From contig JAPPOW010000160.1 of assembly GCA_028817775.1 (NCBI GenBank), positions 8,144 through 14,411 on the forward strand: a stretch of DNA of 6,268 bases, in the 5' to 3' direction. The notes beneath the pieces were generated by a model. That model saw nothing but the letters and a program-made list of their open reading frames with translations, made no database searches and was not told where the DNA came from. Below, in pieces: positions 5,300 to 6,268 of the stretch (position 1 is the first letter of the stretch; every line of letters begins with the position of its first letter). The position numbers were made by a program, and so were the translations under genes. This DNA comes from Candidatus Melainabacteria bacterium. GTDB taxonomy: Bacteria > Cyanobacteriota > Vampirovibrionia > LMEP-6097.

Positions 5300-5329
5300 A
5301 TTTTAGCAAGAAAATATAAAAAAATGCAA
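5300..5329 (-). promoter_or_regulatory. rpaA promoter
   Basis: On the minus strand TTGCAT (5329-5324) serves as -35, followed after 18 bases by TGC-TAAAAT (5308-5300) as an extended -10. The -10 ends 10 bases before the ATG at 5289, so the leader would be only a few bases long. The surrounding DNA, 5300-5370, is very AT-rich. Confidence 0.6.
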
Positions 5330-5402
5330 TACATAATAAAATTATTTCCTAATTTCTTTATATTTCGTATTGACCTATGCATATCGGGGTATCGGACACG
5401 CT

Positions 5403-5419
5403 GTAAAACGCAGTTTTAC
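5403..5419. repeat. Short inverted repeat in the rpaA/fic control region
   Basis: GTAAAAC (5403-5409) and GTTTTAC (5413-5419) are exact reverse complements around GCA. It sits between the two divergent promoters and could be a protein-binding site. A TATCGG direct repeat (5382-5387 and 5390-5395) lies just to its left. Function is unknown. Confidence 0.5.
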
Positions 5420-5430
5420 TAGACGGGTCC

Positions 5431-5458
5431 TTAATAAAAGATTGTGACCGCATATAAT
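5431..5458 (+). promoter_or_regulatory. Candidate fic promoter, distal
   Basis: TTAATA (5431-5436), 16 bases, then TATAAT (5453-5458), a perfect -10. Transcription would start near 5465, leaving a leader of about 70 bases. The -10 lies in the centre of the inverted repeat at 5443-5468, so a protein bound there would block it. Confidence 0.45.
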
Positions 5459-5468
5459 GCGTGTCACA
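5443..5468. promoter_or_regulatory. Operator-like inverted repeat over the fic -10
   Basis: TGTGAC-CGCAT (5443-5453) pairs with ATGCG-T-GTCACA (5457-5468): 11-base arms with one extra base (T5462) and a 3-base centre (ATA). The near symmetry of 26 bases around a perfect TATAAT is what a repressor site looks like. The regulator is unknown. Confidence 0.5.
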
Positions 5469-5482
5469 CTTGGATGAAATTA

Positions 5483-5513
5483 TTGACTTCAAACTAGGAC
5501 TTTGGGGTATAGT
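5483..5513 (+). promoter_or_regulatory. Candidate fic promoter, proximal
   Basis: TTGACT (5483-5488), then 19 bases, then TATAGT (5508-5513). The -35 is good and the -10 fair, but the spacing is long. A start near 5520 would lie inside the inverted repeat at 5515-5534 and give a very short leader. This is an alternative to the distal promoter; sequence alone cannot choose. Confidence 0.35.
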
Positions 5514-5514
5514 A

Positions 5515-5534
5515 ATAGTATCAAATGATACTAT
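5515..5534. promoter_or_regulatory. Perfect inverted repeat abutting the fic start codon
   Basis: ATAGTATC (5515-5522) and GATACTAT (5527-5534) are exact reverse complements around AAAT. The repeat ends one base before the ATG at 5536 and takes the place of a ribosome binding site, of which none is visible. It could be an operator at the transcript start or a hairpin in the leader that hides the start. Confidence 0.55.
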
Positions 5535-5535
5535 C

Positions 5536-6268
5536 ATGCATCAGCCAAGCTACCAAATCACTAGTAATATCAACAATTTTGTTGCCAAGGTCTCTGAAAT
5601 TATTGGCAAGATTAAATCAGAGCATTTAAGTACCAGTAGCCCTCAATTAAGAAAAAGAAACCGCATCAAGACCATCCAGGGCTCACTTGCTATCGAAGGT
5701 AACTCATTGAGCGTCGAACAAGTGACCGCGGTTATTGATGAACAAACAGTACTTGCCCCAATCAAAGATATAAAGGAAGTTCAAAATGCAATCACTGCCT
5801 ACCAAGAAATTCCAAACTATAAAGTCAACTCAAGTAGGTCATTACTCAAAGCGCATAAGTTTATGATGCAAAGTTTAATTCCTTGCGCTGGTCAATTACG
5901 CAGTGGTGATGTTGGAATTGTCAAAGGTTCACAAGTTGCTCATGTTGCTCCCCCAGCCAAAATGCTCGACAAACTTATGACGCAGCTATTTGACTATCTC
6001 AAACATAGTAAAGATCATGCATTAATCAAAAGTTGTGTCTTCCATTATGAATTTGAGTTTATTCACCCATTCACTGATGGCAATGGTAGATTAGGTCGCC
6101 TCTGGCAAACCGTCATTCTTTATAACTACAATGAAATTTTTGAGTTTGTGCCGGTGGAATCTTTGATTAAACTCAAACAACAAGAATATTACAAAGTACT
6201 AGAAAGATGTGACAAAGCTGCTGACTCAACTTTGTTCATTGAATTCATGCTGGAAATTATTCTTGAAT
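5536..6268 (+). CDS. Fic-family protein (probable AMP-transferase), class II, 3' end off the window
   Basis: Fic enzymes usually transfer AMP from ATP to a hydroxyl group on a target protein. In the 244 visible residues, the active-site motif HPFTDGNGRLGR (177-188) is complete: catalytic His177, Asp181 and the GNGR anion-binding turn. The inhibitory helix motif SLAIEGN (50-56) fits (S/T)xxxE(G/N); because it lies N-terminal to the Fic core this is a class II, self-inhibited enzyme, with Glu54 the expected inhibitory glutamate. The flap that positions targets is around GIVKGSQVAHVAPPAK (127-142). An N-terminal helical region (1-45) precedes. The start is ATG 5536, with no Shine-Dalgarno but an inverted repeat directly in front. 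The frame is still open at the window edge; many relatives carry a C-terminal winged-helix domain, which cannot be seen here. It is transcribed divergently from rpaA. The target is unknown. Confidence 0.93.
   Translation, partial: MHQPSYQITSNINNFVAKVSEIIGKIKSEHLSTSSPQLRKRNRIKTIQGSLAIEGNSLSVEQVTAVIDEQTVLAPIKDIKEVQNAITAYQEIPNYKVNSSRSLLKAHKFMMQSLIPCAGQLRSGDVGIVKGSQVAHVAPPAKMLDKLMTQLFDYLKHSKDHALIKSCVFHYEFEFIHPFTDGNGRLGRLWQTVILYNYNEIFEFVPVESLIKLKQQEYYKVLERCDKAADSTLFIEFMLEIILE

Noticed and set aside
5290..5382. Upstream extension of rpaA by 31 residues (ATG at 5382)
   Set aside because: It would be coded by very AT-rich promoter DNA, and response regulators of this type start just before the VVDDD motif.
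5443..5468. CRP/FNR-type site (TGTGA...TCACA)
   Set aside because: The half-sites are 16 bases apart rather than the 6 expected for CRP, so the match in the ends is not meaningful for that family.
5536..6268. Fic/antitoxin pair (FicT/FicA or Doc/Phd type)
   Set aside because: No separate antitoxin gene lies upstream; the inhibitory motif is within the same protein, which is class II Fic and does not need a partner.

Overview
The window most likely comes from a cyanobacterium or, more probably, a non-photosynthetic cyanobacterial relative (the Melainabacteria/Vampirovibrionia type). This rests on recognition, not on a search. The response regulator reads like cyanobacterial RpaA along its whole length. 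TatC has the cyanobacterial-style sequence of the central loops and last helices. The citramalate synthase also matches cyanobacterial-type CimA. Base composition is moderately AT-rich. Nothing here shows directly whether the organism photosynthesises.

Layout: all genes except the last lie on the minus strand. From right to left along that strand they are rpaA (5289-4549, closed by an intrinsic terminator); a 231-residue protein I do not recognise (4477-3782); a small exported glycine-zipper protein (3676-3266, followed by an intrinsic terminator); cimA (3135-1522) overlapping a 95-residue unknown gene (1532-1245); tatC (1088-339); and the N-terminal part of a membrane-anchored protein that runs off the left edge (223-1). 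Divergent from rpaA, on the plus strand, a Fic-family AMP-transferase gene (5536 onward) runs off the right edge. It is open at its 3' end. No gene-free stretch exceeds 300 bases; the longest is the 246-base rpaA/fic control region.

Functionally this is a mix of housekeeping and regulatory genes: isoleucine precursor synthesis (cimA), folded-protein export (tatC), global transcription control (rpaA) and protein modification (fic). I see no defence system, transposase, CRISPR array or phage gene.

The interesting material is between and inside the genes. (1) Four minus-strand genes (the left partial gene, tatC, cimA, rpaA) lack a Shine-Dalgarno sequence and instead carry an extended -10 promoter element (TGn followed by TATAAT-like) ending 7, 7, 7 and 10 bases before the start codon. 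This suggests leaderless or nearly leaderless transcripts. (2) tatC is flanked on both sides by a modular hairpin repeat with the unit TATGG-(5 to 11 nt)-CCTGC, once as a perfect 66-base palindrome and once as a cluster of five units. (3) A second repeat type beginning GTCAT...GAGG appears as a perfect palindrome upstream of cimA and as an in-frame insert inside cimA. (4) The rpaA/fic control region carries two inverted repeats placed like operators on the fic side.
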